Numbered from the stretch's first letter, positions 54,482 to 63,865 are shown. The stretch: 64,000 nt of DNA from Paucibacter sediminis (GCF_030254645.1 NZ_CP116346.1:4939001-5003000); one strand, 5' to 3'. Made by a program: numbers and translations. The notes: a model not told the origin generated them from the sequence alone.

Positions 54482-55762
54482 CTACTCCGCCGCCACCCGG
54501 GCATCGCAGAAGTCCATCATCATGCGCGTGGCCAGGTACAGGCGCGGCGCAATCGAGTCGAGGTAGATGAACTCGGCATCGGTGGTGTGGGCGCCGCCGC
54601 CGCGCAGGCCGAAGCCCTCCACCACCGGGCCGCGCGCGCGCAGCGCGGCAAAGGCCGCATCGGTGCCGCCGCCGCTCGCCACCGCGTCGACGCGCAGCGG
54701 CCGGCCGATCTCGGCAAAGCGCTGCCGCGCATGCTCGGCAAAGGCCTGGCCGGCCTTGCTGGCCTCCAGCGGCGGGCGGCGGCGCTCGAACTGCAGCTCC
54801 ACGCGCGCCTCCGGCAACAGGCGGTTCTGGATGCGCGCCTGCAGCTTGCGCTCGAGCTCGTCGTAATCCGCCACGCGCAGCACCCGCACATCGGCCGAGG
54901 CGCTGGCCAGCGGCGGCACCATATTGCGCACGATGCCGGCCTTGGCCATGGTCCAGTTGAGCTTGACGCCGGTCTTGGCGTCGGAGAGATCGCGCATCTG
55001 CAGGATCTGGTGCGAGAGCTCGTAGAGCGCGTTCACGCCGTTCTGCGGCGCGCTGCCGGCATGGGCGGCGCGGCCATGCACCGTCAGGTTCACCGAGGCG
55101 ATGCCGGCGGTGGCCAGGCGCAGCGCATCCTGGCTGCCGCCCCCGCCCTCGAAGGACATCACCGCATCGTGCTCGGCGCCCAGCTGGGTGAGCCAGCTGC
55201 GCGAGCCCGGCGAGGAGATTTCCTCATCGGCATTGAAGAGCACGGTGATCTGGCCGCAGCCGGCATAGCCCTGCGCCTTCAGCAAGGCCAGGCTGTGCAG
55301 CACCAGCGCCAGGCCCTGCTTGTCGTCGGCAATGCCCAGGCCATAGGCGCGGTCCTCGCGCAGGCCGAAGGGCTGCTGGGCCAGCATGCCGGCCGGGTAG
55401 ACCGTATCCATGTGCGCGATCAGCAGCAGCTTCTTGCTGCCCTTGCCACGCCACTGGGCCTTGAGATGGCGCGCCAGGGTCTCGGGCGTGTCTTCCATCC
55501 GGTAGACCTCGCGCGGCTCCAACCACTCGATCTCGGCGCCCAGGCCCTTGAGGCGGCCGGCAAGCAGCTCGGCGATCTGGCCCAGGCCGGCGGTCTCGCG
55601 GCTGCCGCTCTCGACCGCCACCAGCTGTTCCAGGGTCTTGAGCAGGGCCGGACGTTCGGCCTCGGCGGCCTGTAGCAAGGCGGGCTGGGCTCGCAAGGGG
55701 CCGTGGGCCAGGCCGGTGCACAGCAGCAGCGCGGCAAGCAGACGCAGGCGGGATGGGCTCAT
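54482..55762 (-). CDS. Exported M20-family metallopeptidase (glutamate carboxypeptidase type)
   Basis: The 426-residue protein has a signal peptide (ending near GPLRAQ) and an M20A/CPG2-type catalytic domain: HMDTVYPAGM (zinc His), GIADDKQGLALVL (bridging Asp), FNADEEISSPGS (catalytic Glu pair), FEGGGG, and the dimerisation domain with HGRAAHAGSAPQNGVNALYEL. SGGGTDAAF and GGGAHTTDAEFI complete the metal site. It should cleave C-terminal glutamate or related residues from folates or peptides in the periplasm. ATG 55762 has GGAG at 5 nt. It is cotranscribed with the lipoprotein gene (2-4 bp apart). Confidence 0.9.
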   Translation of the reverse strand: MSPSRLRLLAALLLCTGLAHGPLRAQPALLQAAEAERPALLKTLEQLVAVESGSRETAGLGQIAELLAGRLKGLGAEIEWLEPREVYRMEDTPETLARHLKAQWRGKGSKKLLLIAHMDTVYPAGMLAQQPFGLREDRAYGLGIADDKQGLALVLHSLALLKAQGYAGCGQITVLFNADEEISSPGSRSWLTQLGAEHDAVMSFEGGGGSQDALRLATAGIASVNLTVHGRAAHAGSAPQNGVNALYELSHQILQMRDLSDAKTGVKLNWTMAKAGIVRNMVPPLASASADVRVLRVADYDELERKLQARIQNRLLPEARVELQFERRRPPLEASKAGQAFAEHARQRFAEIGRPLRVDAVASGGGTDAAFAALRARGPVVEGFGLRGGGAHTTDAEFIYLDSIAPRLYLATRMMMDFCDARVAAE

Positions 55763-55941
55763 CGTCACTCCAGCAAGGGGGTTGCGGCCATTCTGCTTGC
55801 GATCGCACAGCGCGGCGGGTGCGCCCCGGGCGCTCGTCGCACAACACCGATTTAGGGGCTGGCGTTTTCCCTGATCCTGACCGATAACTTACTGACGCGA
55901 AGCTGACGCCACCCGGTGTCCACGCGGGACCGGAGGCCGCC

Positions 55942-56205
55942 ATGAAGCTCAAGCAACTGGGTCAGGTGAAGCGTTGGATGATCGGCCATGCACACCAGCA
56001 TCCGGTCGAACTGGCGGTGTGGAACCTGGTGCTGACCTGCTGGGTGATGGGCTGGATGGGCATGCCCAGCGCAATGCTGATCGAGGAATGGGCGGCGCTG
56101 CCGGCCTGCCTCACCGCCACCCTGGTACCCAGCCTCTATGCCAGCGCCAGGCTGCGCCTGCACCGCCATGGGCGGCTGCGCTGCGACTGGCTCACCGCGC
56201 TGTGA
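55942..56205 (+). CDS. Small two-helix membrane protein, unknown
   Basis: I do not recognise this 87-residue protein. GGAGG lies 5 nt upstream of ATG 55942, an excellent ribosome-binding site. Two hydrophobic stretches (VELAVWNLVLTCWVMGWMGM and ALPACLTATLVPSLYASA) are flanked by basic ends (MKLKQLGQVKRWM; RLRLHRHGRLR). The Met/Trp-rich first helix is distinctive. It stands alone between the divergent M20 peptidase and a convergent unknown gene 9 bp away. The 179 bp before it hold no recognisable gene. Confidence 0.65.
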   Translation: MKLKQLGQVKRWMIGHAHQHPVELAVWNLVLTCWVMGWMGMPSAMLIEEWAALPACLTATLVPSLYASARLRLHRHGRLRCDWLTAL

Positions 56206-56214
56206 AATCGACGC

Positions 56215-56607
56215 TCAGTGAATGAGCCCGATCCACTCGCCGGCACGCTGGTAGTCGCCGAACAAGCGCATCGCCAGCGCCTGCAGGGCGGCTTGCCCGC
56301 TGGCATGGGCGGCGGCCAGGCGCTCGAAGGCGTAGAGGCGGTCGTAGAGCATGCGGGTGGGCTGCAGGCTCATGCCCTCGCCCTGCATCAGCTCCTGCAG
56401 CACATGCAGGTCGCGCACATCCACCGGGCCGGCGATCGGCATGCCGATGTCCAGCGTCTGGCCGGGCAGCAGCGCGGGGTCCAGCGAAAAACCGGCACTC
56501 GTGACCTGCGGGCCACTCTGCCATTGCCGGGCGTCAAAGAACTCCAGCGGAGCCGGGCCAGCGTCTGGAACCAGGTGCAGCGGAATGATCATTGGGGGCC
56601 TCGACAT
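56215..56607 (-). CDS. Conserved-looking protein of unknown function
   Basis: Unrecognised 130-residue protein. It begins IIPLHLVPDAGPAPLEFFDARQW and has a Pro/Gly-rich beta segment (LDPALLPGQTLDIGMPIAGPVDVRD) and a helical C-terminal half (LHVLQELMQGEGMSLQPTRMLYDRLYAFERLAAAHA). There is no signal peptide or membrane segment. Codon use is like that of the neighbours. The start is ATG 56607 or ATG 56592; neither has a clear ribosome-binding site. It lies 95 bp downstream of dcd on the same strand, beyond a terminator. Confidence 0.6.
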   Translation of the reverse strand: MSRPPMIIPLHLVPDAGPAPLEFFDARQWQSGPQVTSAGFSLDPALLPGQTLDIGMPIAGPVDVRDLHVLQELMQGEGMSLQPTRMLYDRLYAFERLAAAHASGQAALQALAMRLFGDYQRAGEWIGLIH

Positions 56608-56658
56608 CAGGGATTGCTGATGGGCTCGATGATGCCGGCCGCCCGCAAAACTTAAGCG

Positions 56659-56681
56659 AAAAAAAGCGGGTCAAGACCCGC
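56659..56681 (-). terminator. Rho-independent terminator after dcd
   Basis: On the minus strand GCGGGTC and GACCCGC form a 7-bp stem followed by TTTTTTT. The nominal loop is 2 nt, so the top pair probably opens. It lies 22 bp after the dcd stop. Confidence 0.75.
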
Positions 56682-56702
56682 CTTATTCGATCATGCGGAG
56701 CC

Positions 56703-57269
<567 letters not shown>

Positions 57270-57293
57270 CGGGGTTCCCTCAAGGTTTGGCGC

Positions 57294-57311
57294 ATTTTAG
57301 GTTCCTAGAAT
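57294..57311. promoter_or_regulatory. Back-to-back divergent -10 elements of dcd and the Crp/Fnr gene
   Basis: Minus-strand TAAAAT (57294-57299) and plus-strand TAGAAT (57306-57311) face away from each other, each followed by a GC-rich TGCG-like discriminator, so the whole region forms an imperfect dyad. RNA polymerase cannot occupy both at once, which would couple the two genes negatively. Confidence 0.4.
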
Positions 57312-57323
57312 GCGGCACCGACC

Positions 57324-58010
57324 ATGACCCATATCAGCCTCACCCAAATGCTCGAATCCTCGCTGTGGGGCCGCCGCCTCAGCGCGGCGGAACTGCAGCG
57401 TGTGCTGCGCGAATGCCGCGAGCGCCCGGTAGCGGCGCGCGAGTACCTGGTGCGCAGCGGCGAGAAGGCGGAGTACTGGGTGGGCCTGATCAGCGGCTTC
57501 GGCAAGATGAGCATCGGCACCGCCGACGGGCGCGAGACCACCCTGATCAGCGTGGCCAGCGGTGGCTGGTTCGGCGAGGGCACGCTGATCAAGCATGGCC
57601 ATTGGCAGTACGACGCGGTGGCGCTGCGCGATTGCCGCATCGCCCTGATGCCGCGCGAGACCTTCGAATGGCTGCGCGCCACCAGCCTGCCCTTCAACCA
57701 CTATCTGCAGCAGCTGATGAGCGCGCGCATGGGCAGCTTCATCGCCCGGCTCAGCCACGACCGCCTGCTCAACTCCACCGAACGGGTGGCGCGCTGCCTG
57801 GCCAGCTTCTTCAACCCCGAGCTCTATCCGGAGCCGGGCCAGTTCCTGGAACTGAGCCAGTCCGAGCTGGGCCAACTGGCCGGCGTGTCGCGCCAGCGCG
57901 CCAACATCGCCCTGCACCAGCTGGAGGAAGCCGGCCTGCTCAGCACCGAGCGGCGCGGCATCAAGGTGCTGCATCTCGACGGCCTGCGCAGCTACACCTC
58001 GCCGGCCTGA
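57324..58010 (+). CDS. Crp/Fnr-family transcriptional regulator
   Basis: The 228-residue protein has a cyclic-nucleotide-binding-like N-domain (VRSGEKAEYWVGLISGFGKMSI, ASGGWFGEGTLIK) and a Crp-type winged helix (FLELSQSELGQLAGVSRQRANIALHQLEEAGLLSTERRGIKVL). There is no Cys set for an Fe-S cluster as in Fnr, and the cAMP contact residues are not conserved, so the effector is unknown. TAGAAT ends 12 nt before ATG 57324. It is divergent from dcd and converges with the solute-binding protein gene. Confidence 0.9.
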   Translation: MTHISLTQMLESSLWGRRLSAAELQRVLRECRERPVAAREYLVRSGEKAEYWVGLISGFGKMSIGTADGRETTLISVASGGWFGEGTLIKHGHWQYDAVALRDCRIALMPRETFEWLRATSLPFNHYLQQLMSARMGSFIARLSHDRLLNSTERVARCLASFFNPELYPEPGQFLELSQSELGQLAGVSRQRANIALHQLEEAGLLSTERRGIKVLHLDGLRSYTSPA

Positions 58011-58030
58011 GCCGCTTTCTTCAGTTCAGC

Positions 58031-59593
58031 TCAGCGCAGCGTCACACCGTCGAAGCGCATGCGGCCATCAGGCCCCAGCTTGAAGCCCTGCACGTTCTTG
58101 CGCACCGCCACGGTCAGCTCGCCATGGGCGATCACGCTCCAGGGCAGCTGGGCCATCGCGATGCGCTGCGCCTTGGCATAGAGCTGCTGGCGCTGGCCCT
58201 GGTCGAGCGTCTGCCTGGCCTGCTGGATCGCCTCGTCATAGGCCTTGTCGCAGAAGAAGCTGGCGCTGGCGGCGCCGCAGGCCAGCTGGCCGGCGGTGTC
58301 GGCCGGCTCGGTATCGCCGTTCCAGCCCAGCAGCGCGGTGTCGTGCTCGCCGGCATCGACGCGCTTCAGGTACTCGCCCCATTCATAGCTGACGATGCGC
58401 GCCTGCACGCCGATCTTGGCCCAGTCGGCCTGGATCATCTGCGCCATCAGCTGCGCATTCGGGTTGTAGAAGCGCTGCACCGGCATGGCCCAGAGCGTCA
58501 CATTCAGGCCGCTGACACCGGCGCGCTTGAGCAACTCGCGCGCCTGCTCGGGCGCATAGGGCACGGGCTTGAGCGTGGCGTCATGCGCCCAGCTGGCGCG
58601 CGGCATGGTCGAGACCGCCAGCTCGCCGGCCGGGCCGAACACCGTCTTCAACAGCGTGGGCTTGTCGATCGCCATGTCCAGCGCCTGCCGCACCGCCAGC
58701 TTGTCCAACGGCGGCTTCTTCAGATTGAAGGCCAGGAAGCCCACGTTCAGGCCCGGCGCGCTGGCAAAGCCGATCGCCGCGTCCTTGGCCAGCTCCTGCA
58801 CATCGGCGGCGCTGGTGAGCGCGGCGATGTCGCATTCATTGCGGCGCAGGCGCTGGGTGCGCACATTGCGGTCCACCGTGATCGCATAGACGAGCTGGTC
58901 GACCAGCGCGGTATCGCGGCGGAAATAGTCGGGGTGGCGCGTGTAGCGCAGCACGCTGTCGGACTGGAAGCTCTTGAACACGAAGGGTCCGGTGCCCACC
59001 GGCAGCTGCGCGATCTGCGCGGCCTTGCCGGCCTTCAGCAGCTGGGCGCCGTATTCGGCCGACTGCATGGCGGCGAAGGCAAAGCTCAGCATGCTGAGGA
59101 AGGAGGCGTCGACGCTGCTGAGCGTGATCGCCACCTCGTCGTCGGCCAGCCGCTCCACCTTGCTGATCAGCTTGCTCCAGCCCAGCGAGAGCACATAGGG
59201 CGAGATGGTCGGATAGGCCTGCTGGAAGGGATGCTTGGGGTCGAGCAGACGGCCGAAGGTGAACAGCACGTCGTCGGCATTGAAGTCGCGCGTGGGCGTG
59301 AACCACGGCGTGCGATGGAACTTCACGCCATGGCGCAGCTTGAAGCGCAGCTGGCGCCCATCGGCGCTGATGTGCCAGCTTTCGGCCAGGCCCGGGATCA
59401 GCTTGCCACTGCCGCGCTCGGCCTCCAGCAGGCCGTCGAAGACCGGCTGGGTCGCCACATGGTCGATGCCCGAATCGGTGTTGGCCGGATCAAAGGTCTT
59501 GGGGCTGCCGCTGGCGCAGAAGCGCAGCGTGCTGGCCTGGGCCAGCGTGGTGGCGAGGAGAGAAACCAGCAACAGCTTGCAAATCCGCGCCAT
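58031..59593 (-). CDS. Periplasmic peptide-type ABC solute-binding protein
   Basis: The 520-residue protein (SBP_bac_5/DppA-like) has a signal peptide (MARICKLLLVSLLATTLAQAS) and family motifs: LRFCASGSPKTFDPANTDSG, GLAESWHISADGRQLRFKLRHGVKFH, FNADDVLFTFGRLLD, and the late IGVQARIVSYEWGEYLKRVDAG. AGGAG lies 5 nt before ATG 59593. No permease or ATPase genes accompany it; instead it follows the RND pump gene by 11 bp, so it seems cotranscribed with an efflux system. Ligands may be peptides, but this is a family-level guess. Confidence 0.9.
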   Translation of the reverse strand: MARICKLLLVSLLATTLAQASTLRFCASGSPKTFDPANTDSGIDHVATQPVFDGLLEAERGSGKLIPGLAESWHISADGRQLRFKLRHGVKFHRTPWFTPTRDFNADDVLFTFGRLLDPKHPFQQAYPTISPYVLSLGWSKLISKVERLADDEVAITLSSVDASFLSMLSFAFAAMQSAEYGAQLLKAGKAAQIAQLPVGTGPFVFKSFQSDSVLRYTRHPDYFRRDTALVDQLVYAITVDRNVRTQRLRRNECDIAALTSAADVQELAKDAAIGFASAPGLNVGFLAFNLKKPPLDKLAVRQALDMAIDKPTLLKTVFGPAGELAVSTMPRASWAHDATLKPVPYAPEQARELLKRAGVSGLNVTLWAMPVQRFYNPNAQLMAQMIQADWAKIGVQARIVSYEWGEYLKRVDAGEHDTALLGWNGDTEPADTAGQLACGAASASFFCDKAYDEAIQQARQTLDQGQRQQLYAKAQRIAMAQLPWSVIAHGELTVAVRKNVQGFKLGPDGRMRFDGVTLR

Positions 59594-59604
59594 CACAGCT
59601 CCTG

Positions 59605-62600
59605 TCAATGTTGCAGGGCCGGCACGGTGATCTCGCCCGGCACCGCCTTGCGTGCAAACAAGGTGTACATGGTGGGCACCACGAAGATCGTCAACAGCGT
59701 GCCCAGGCTCATGCCACCGACGATCACCCAGCCGATCTGCTGCCGGCTCTCGGCGCCGGCGCCGGAGGCCAGCGCCAGCGGCAGCGCGCCCAGCACCATC
59801 GCGCCGGTGGTCATCAGGATCGGGCGCAGGCGCAGCGCCGCGGCCTCCACCACCGCATCCATGGTAGCGCGGCCCTGCTGGCGCAGCTGGTTGCTGAACT
59901 CGACGATCAGGATGCCGTGCTTGGTGATCAGCCCCACCAGCGTGATCAGGCCGATCTGCGAATAGACGTTGAGCGTGCCACCCGACCATTGCAGCGCCAG
60001 CAGCGCGCCCACCATCGACAGCGGCACCGAGAGCAGGATCACGAAGGGGTCGACAAAGCTCTCGAACTGCGCCGACAGCACCAGGAAGATGAACAGCAGG
60101 GCCAGCACGAACACCAGGCCCAGCGCGCCCGAGGAGGACTTGTACTCGCGCGACACGCCGTTCAGCTCGGTGGCATAGCCCACCGGCAGCTGCTGCTGCG
60201 CGATCTCATCCATCTTCACCAGCGCCTCGCCCAGCGCATAGCCGGGCGCCAGGCCCGCGGTGATGGAGACCGAGCGGCGCTGGTTGAAATGGTTCAGTTC
60301 CTTGGGGCTGACCGCCTCGCTGACCTTCACCAGCGACGACAGCGGCACCAGCGCATCGCCCTTGCCGCGCACGAACAGGCGCTCGATCTGCTGCGGCGTG
60401 CTGCGGTGCTGCGACTCGGTCTGCACCAGCACGTCGTACTGCTCGGCATCGCGCTTGTAGCGCGTCACCGCGCGGCTGCCCAGCATGGTCTCGACGGTGC
60501 GCGCCACCTGGTCCACCTGCACGCCCAGGTCGGCGGCGCGCTCGCGGTCCACCTCCAGATAGATCTCGGGCTTGTTGAGGCGCAGGTCGTTGTCGATCTG
60601 CACAAAGCCCGGGTACTTGCCCATCTCGGCGGTGAACTGGGCCGCCACCTTGGCGAGGTTCTGGTAGCTGTCGCCGGTGACGATGACGAAGTTGATGGGC
60701 CGCGAGTTGAAGCCCTGCCCCAGGCTGGGCGGCGTGATCGGGAAGGCGTTCACGCCCGGCAGCTGGCTGACCTGCGGGATCAGGCTGCGCGCCAGCTGCT
60801 GCGTGCTCTTCTTGCGCTCGTCCCAGTCCACGGTGCGCAGGATGGCGATGCCCTGCGACACGGTGGCGCCGCCGGCGAACACGAAGCGCTTGTCGAACTC
60901 GGGGTACTGCGCGCCGATGCGCTCGACCGCATCGAGGTAGCGCGCGGTGAATTCCATGGTGGCGCCATCCGGCGCGGTGATGGGCATCACCACCACGCCG
61001 CGGTCCTCCATCGGCGAGAGCTCGGACTTGGCGTTGACGAACAGCCACCAGCTGCCCGCACCCGAGGCCAGCATCAGCATCACCACCAGCCAACGCTGGC
61101 GCAGCGCCAGGCGCAGCAGGGCGGCGTAGCGCTCGCTGATCCACACCAGCACGCGCTCCATGCCGGCGTCGAAACGCGTCGGCCGGGCGTTGTGGCGCAG
61201 CAGCTTGGAGCACATCATGGGCGTGAGCGTGAGCGCCACGAAGCCCGACACCAGCACCGCGCCGGCCAGCGTGAGCGCGAACTCGACGAACAGGCGCCCG
61301 GTGCGGCCGGGCGTGAAGGCCAGCGGCGCGAACACCGCCACCAGGGTCAGCGTCATCGCCACCACCGCGAAACCGATCTCGCGCGCGCCCTGGAAGGCGG
61401 CCTGCAGCGGCGCCAGGCCCTCCTCGATATGGCGGAAGATGTTCTCCAGCACCACGATGGCATCGTCCACCACCAGGCCGATCGCCAGCACCAGGGCCAG
61501 CAGCGTCATGGTGTTCACGGTGAAGCCGGCCGCCGCCATGATGGCGAAGGAGCCGATCAGGCTGACCGGAATCGTCACCAGCGGGATGATGGAGGCGCGC
61601 AGGGTGCGCAGGAACACGAACACCACCAGGGCCACCAGCACCACCGCCTCGGCAATGGTGTGGTAGACCGACTGGATCGAGCGGTCGATGAAGATGGCGT
61701 TGTCGCTGGCCGGGCGCACCACGATGCCCGCCGGCAGGTCCTGCTGCAGGCGCGGCAGCATCGCGTTGACGGCCGCCGAGACCTCCAGCGGATTGGCGGT
61801 GGCCTGCTTGATCACCCCCACCGAGACCGCGGGCAGGCCGTTCAGGCGCACGCGCGAGCGCTCGCTGGCGGCGGCCTCGGCGATGCGCGCCACGTCCTTG
61901 AGGCGGATCACGCTGCCGTTCACCTGGCGCAGCGCGACCTCGGCAAACTCGGCCGCGCTGTTGAGATCGGTGCGCGCGGTAACGTTGAACTCGCGCTGCT
62001 GGCTCTCGATGCGGCCGGCCGGCACCTCCAGGTTCTGGCGGCGCAGCGCGTCCTCCACGTCCTGCACGGTGAGCTTGTAGGCGGCCAGGCGGTCGGCGTC
62101 GAGCCAGACGCGCATCGCATAGCGGCGGTCGCCGCCGGTCTCCACATCGGCCACGCCGGGGATGGTCTGCAGGCGCGGCTTGACGATGCGGTTCACCACA
62201 TCGGTGACCTGCAGCGGGTCCAGGGTCTCGCTGGTGAACACCATGCGCAGCGTCGGCTGGGCATCGGCCTCGACCTTGGCGATCACCGGCTCGTCCACCG
62301 CGGTGGGCAGGCGAAAGCGCACGCGCGCGACGCGATCGCGCACATCGGCGGCGGCGTTGTCGGGGTTCTTCTCGAGCTTGAAGCGCACCGTGATCTGGCT
62401 CGACTCGGAGCGCGAGATCGAGGTCACGATATCGACGCCCTCGATGCCGGAGATCGAATCCTCCAGCGGCTTGGTGACCTGGCTCTCGATCACCTCCGAG
62501 GAGGCGCCGGTGAGGCGGGTGCTGACCGTCACCACCGGCTCGTCGATGCGCGGGTATTCGCGCAGCGAGAGCTTGCTGAAGGAGACAAAGCCCACCAGCA

Positions 62601-62664
62601 CCAGCAGCAGTGACATCACCGTCGCGAAGACGGGGCGGCGGATCGCAATTTCGGACAAGCGCAT
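59605..62664 (-). CDS. RND multidrug efflux pump, inner-membrane subunit (HAE1 type)
   Basis: The 1019-residue protein matches AcrB/MexB/MexK-like pumps: N-terminal helix (IAIRRPVFATVMSLLLVLVGF), large periplasmic loops (EYPRIDEPVVTVSTRLTGAS), and the proton-relay helix IGLVVDDAIVVLENIFRHIEEG with the essential Asp pair, then FTPGRTGRLFVEFALT and a second half with IGLITLVGLITKHGILIVEF. It exports amphiphilic compounds using the proton gradient. It follows the adaptor gene by 12 bp. No outer-membrane channel gene is in the window, as in the MexJK class. Confidence 0.94.
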   Translation of the reverse strand: MRLSEIAIRRPVFATVMSLLLVLVGFVSFSKLSLREYPRIDEPVVTVSTRLTGASSEVIESQVTKPLEDSISGIEGVDIVTSISRSESSQITVRFKLEKNPDNAAADVRDRVARVRFRLPTAVDEPVIAKVEADAQPTLRMVFTSETLDPLQVTDVVNRIVKPRLQTIPGVADVETGGDRRYAMRVWLDADRLAAYKLTVQDVEDALRRQNLEVPAGRIESQQREFNVTARTDLNSAAEFAEVALRQVNGSVIRLKDVARIAEAAASERSRVRLNGLPAVSVGVIKQATANPLEVSAAVNAMLPRLQQDLPAGIVVRPASDNAIFIDRSIQSVYHTIAEAVVLVALVVFVFLRTLRASIIPLVTIPVSLIGSFAIMAAAGFTVNTMTLLALVLAIGLVVDDAIVVLENIFRHIEEGLAPLQAAFQGAREIGFAVVAMTLTLVAVFAPLAFTPGRTGRLFVEFALTLAGAVLVSGFVALTLTPMMCSKLLRHNARPTRFDAGMERVLVWISERYAALLRLALRQRWLVVMLMLASGAGSWWLFVNAKSELSPMEDRGVVVMPITAPDGATMEFTARYLDAVERIGAQYPEFDKRFVFAGGATVSQGIAILRTVDWDERKKSTQQLARSLIPQVSQLPGVNAFPITPPSLGQGFNSRPINFVIVTGDSYQNLAKVAAQFTAEMGKYPGFVQIDNDLRLNKPEIYLEVDRERAADLGVQVDQVARTVETMLGSRAVTRYKRDAEQYDVLVQTESQHRSTPQQIERLFVRGKGDALVPLSSLVKVSEAVSPKELNHFNQRRSVSITAGLAPGYALGEALVKMDEIAQQQLPVGYATELNGVSREYKSSSGALGLVFVLALLFIFLVLSAQFESFVDPFVILLSVPLSMVGALLALQWSGGTLNVYSQIGLITLVGLITKHGILIVEFSNQLRQQGRATMDAVVEAAALRLRPILMTTGAMVLGALPLALASGAGAESRQQIGWVIVGGMSLGTLLTIFVVPTMYTLFARKAVPGEITVPALQH

Positions 62665-62676
62665 GCGATCTGCCCC

Positions 62677-63837
62677 TTAGCGGCTGGCTGCAGAGGCCGC
62701 GGCTGGATTCACGGCATTGGCGGCGGCGCCGCCCTGCTTGTCCACATCGACCAGCTTGACCGCCTGCTGCTCGCCGCGCGTCAGGCGCGACTGGCCGGCG
62801 GTGACCACCCAGTCGCCGGCCTTGAAGCCGTCCAGCACCTCGACCTTGCCCGGCACGCGCAGGCCCAGGCGCGCCTCCAGCCGCTGCGCCTGCTTGCCGC
62901 CCGCGCCATCCACCAGCTTGAACAGATATTGCTTGCCGCCCAGCGGCACCAGCGCCTCCTCGGGCACCACCAGGGCCTGGGCACGCGTGGCGAACACCAC
63001 GCGCACGCGGGCGAACAGGCCCGAGCGCAGCTCGCTGCCGGGTTTGTCCAGGCGCGCGCGCACCAGCATGGCGCGGCCGCCGGCATCCAGCTGGGTATCG
63101 AGCGCCTCGACCTTGGCCGTGAAGCTGCGGCCCGGCAGCGCATCCAGCAAGAGCTCCACCGGCTGGCCGAGCCTCAAGCTGGGCACATAGCGCTCGGGCA
63201 GGCGGAAGTCCACCCACATCGAGGAGGCGTCCTCCACGCTCACCAGTTCGGCGCCGTCCTTGACGTACTCGCCGAGGTTGACATTGCGGATGCCGGCCAC
63301 GCCGTCAAACGGCGCCAGCACCTGCATGCGGCCGAGCTGGGCGCGGCTCAGCGCCACCTGGGCCTCGGCCACCTGCAGCGCCGCCACGGCCTGATCCACC
63401 ACGCTGGCGGAGACGAAGTTCTGCGCCAGCAGCTCGCGATTGCGCTGCAGCTGGGTGCGGGCGATGCCGGCCTGGGCCTCGGCCTGCTGCAACTGCGCGG
63501 CCTGCAAGGCATCGTCCAGCTGTATCAAGACCTGACCCCGGCGCACGCGCTGGCCATCGGTAAAGCCGAGCTTGACGACGCGGCCGCTGACCTCGGGCTT
63601 GAGCACCACCGACTGGCGCGCGCGCAGGCTGCCCACCGCCTGGGCGTCGTCGGTGAGCGTCAGCAGTTCGACGGCGCGGCCCTCCACCAGGGCGGGGCCG
63701 CTGGCGCCCGCGGCCTTGGGCGCAATGGCGGCAGCCGCGCTGCCCTCGGGGCGGTGTTGCCACCAATAGGCCAGGCCACTCAGGCCCGCCAGGGCAAGCA
63801 GGGCTACAACGGTGTGGGTCTTCTTGATCAAGCTCAT
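62677..63837 (-). CDS. RND efflux periplasmic adaptor (membrane-fusion) protein
   Basis: The 386-residue protein has an N-terminal anchor (VVALLALAGLSGLAYWW), the lipoyl-type domain (SVVLKPEVSGRVVKLGFTDGQRV with RRGQVLIQLDDALQ), an alpha-hairpin (AEAQAGIARTQLQRNRELLAQ), and beta-barrel and membrane-proximal domains (LAPFDGVAGIRNVNLGEYV, LVPEEALVPLGGKQYLFKL). ATG 63837 begins MSLIKKTHT. Together with the next gene it forms the inner-membrane and periplasmic parts of a tripartite pump. TACAGT (63860-63865) is a candidate -10, 22 nt before the start. Confidence 0.93.
   Translation of the reverse strand: MSLIKKTHTVVALLALAGLSGLAYWWQHRPEGSAAAAIAPKAAGASGPALVEGRAVELLTLTDDAQAVGSLRARQSVVLKPEVSGRVVKLGFTDGQRVRRGQVLIQLDDALQAAQLQQAEAQAGIARTQLQRNRELLAQNFVSASVVDQAVAALQVAEAQVALSRAQLGRMQVLAPFDGVAGIRNVNLGEYVKDGAELVSVEDASSMWVDFRLPERYVPSLRLGQPVELLLDALPGRSFTAKVEALDTQLDAGGRAMLVRARLDKPGSELRSGLFARVRVVFATRAQALVVPEEALVPLGGKQYLFKLVDGAGGKQAQRLEARLGLRVPGKVEVLDGFKAGDWVVTAGQSRLTRGEQQAVKLVDVDKQGGAAANAVNPAAASAASR
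63526..63536 (-). repeat. Dispersed 11-mer GTCAGGTCTTG, copy 5
   Basis: Exact copy on the minus strand, in the sense of the adaptor gene; it reads GGT CAG GTC TTG ATA (Gly-Gln-Val-Leu-Ile) and is preceded by GG, as in copies 3 and 4. Confidence 0.75.
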
Positions 63838-63859
63838 GCGCGCGGGTCTCCGAGCGCGC

Positions 63860-63865
63860 ACTGTA
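63860..63865 (-). promoter_or_regulatory. Candidate -10 of the efflux operon
   Basis: TACAGT on the minus strand followed by GCGCGC, the same pattern as before the second LysR-type gene. The 163 bp from 63838 to the window end otherwise show no supported feature. Confidence 0.35.

Noticed and set aside
59608-62613. A plus-strand open frame of about 1000 codons antisense to the RND pump gene
   Set aside because: His/Arg/Gln-rich shadow of a gene with strong motifs on the other strand; no ribosome-binding site or recognisable domain.
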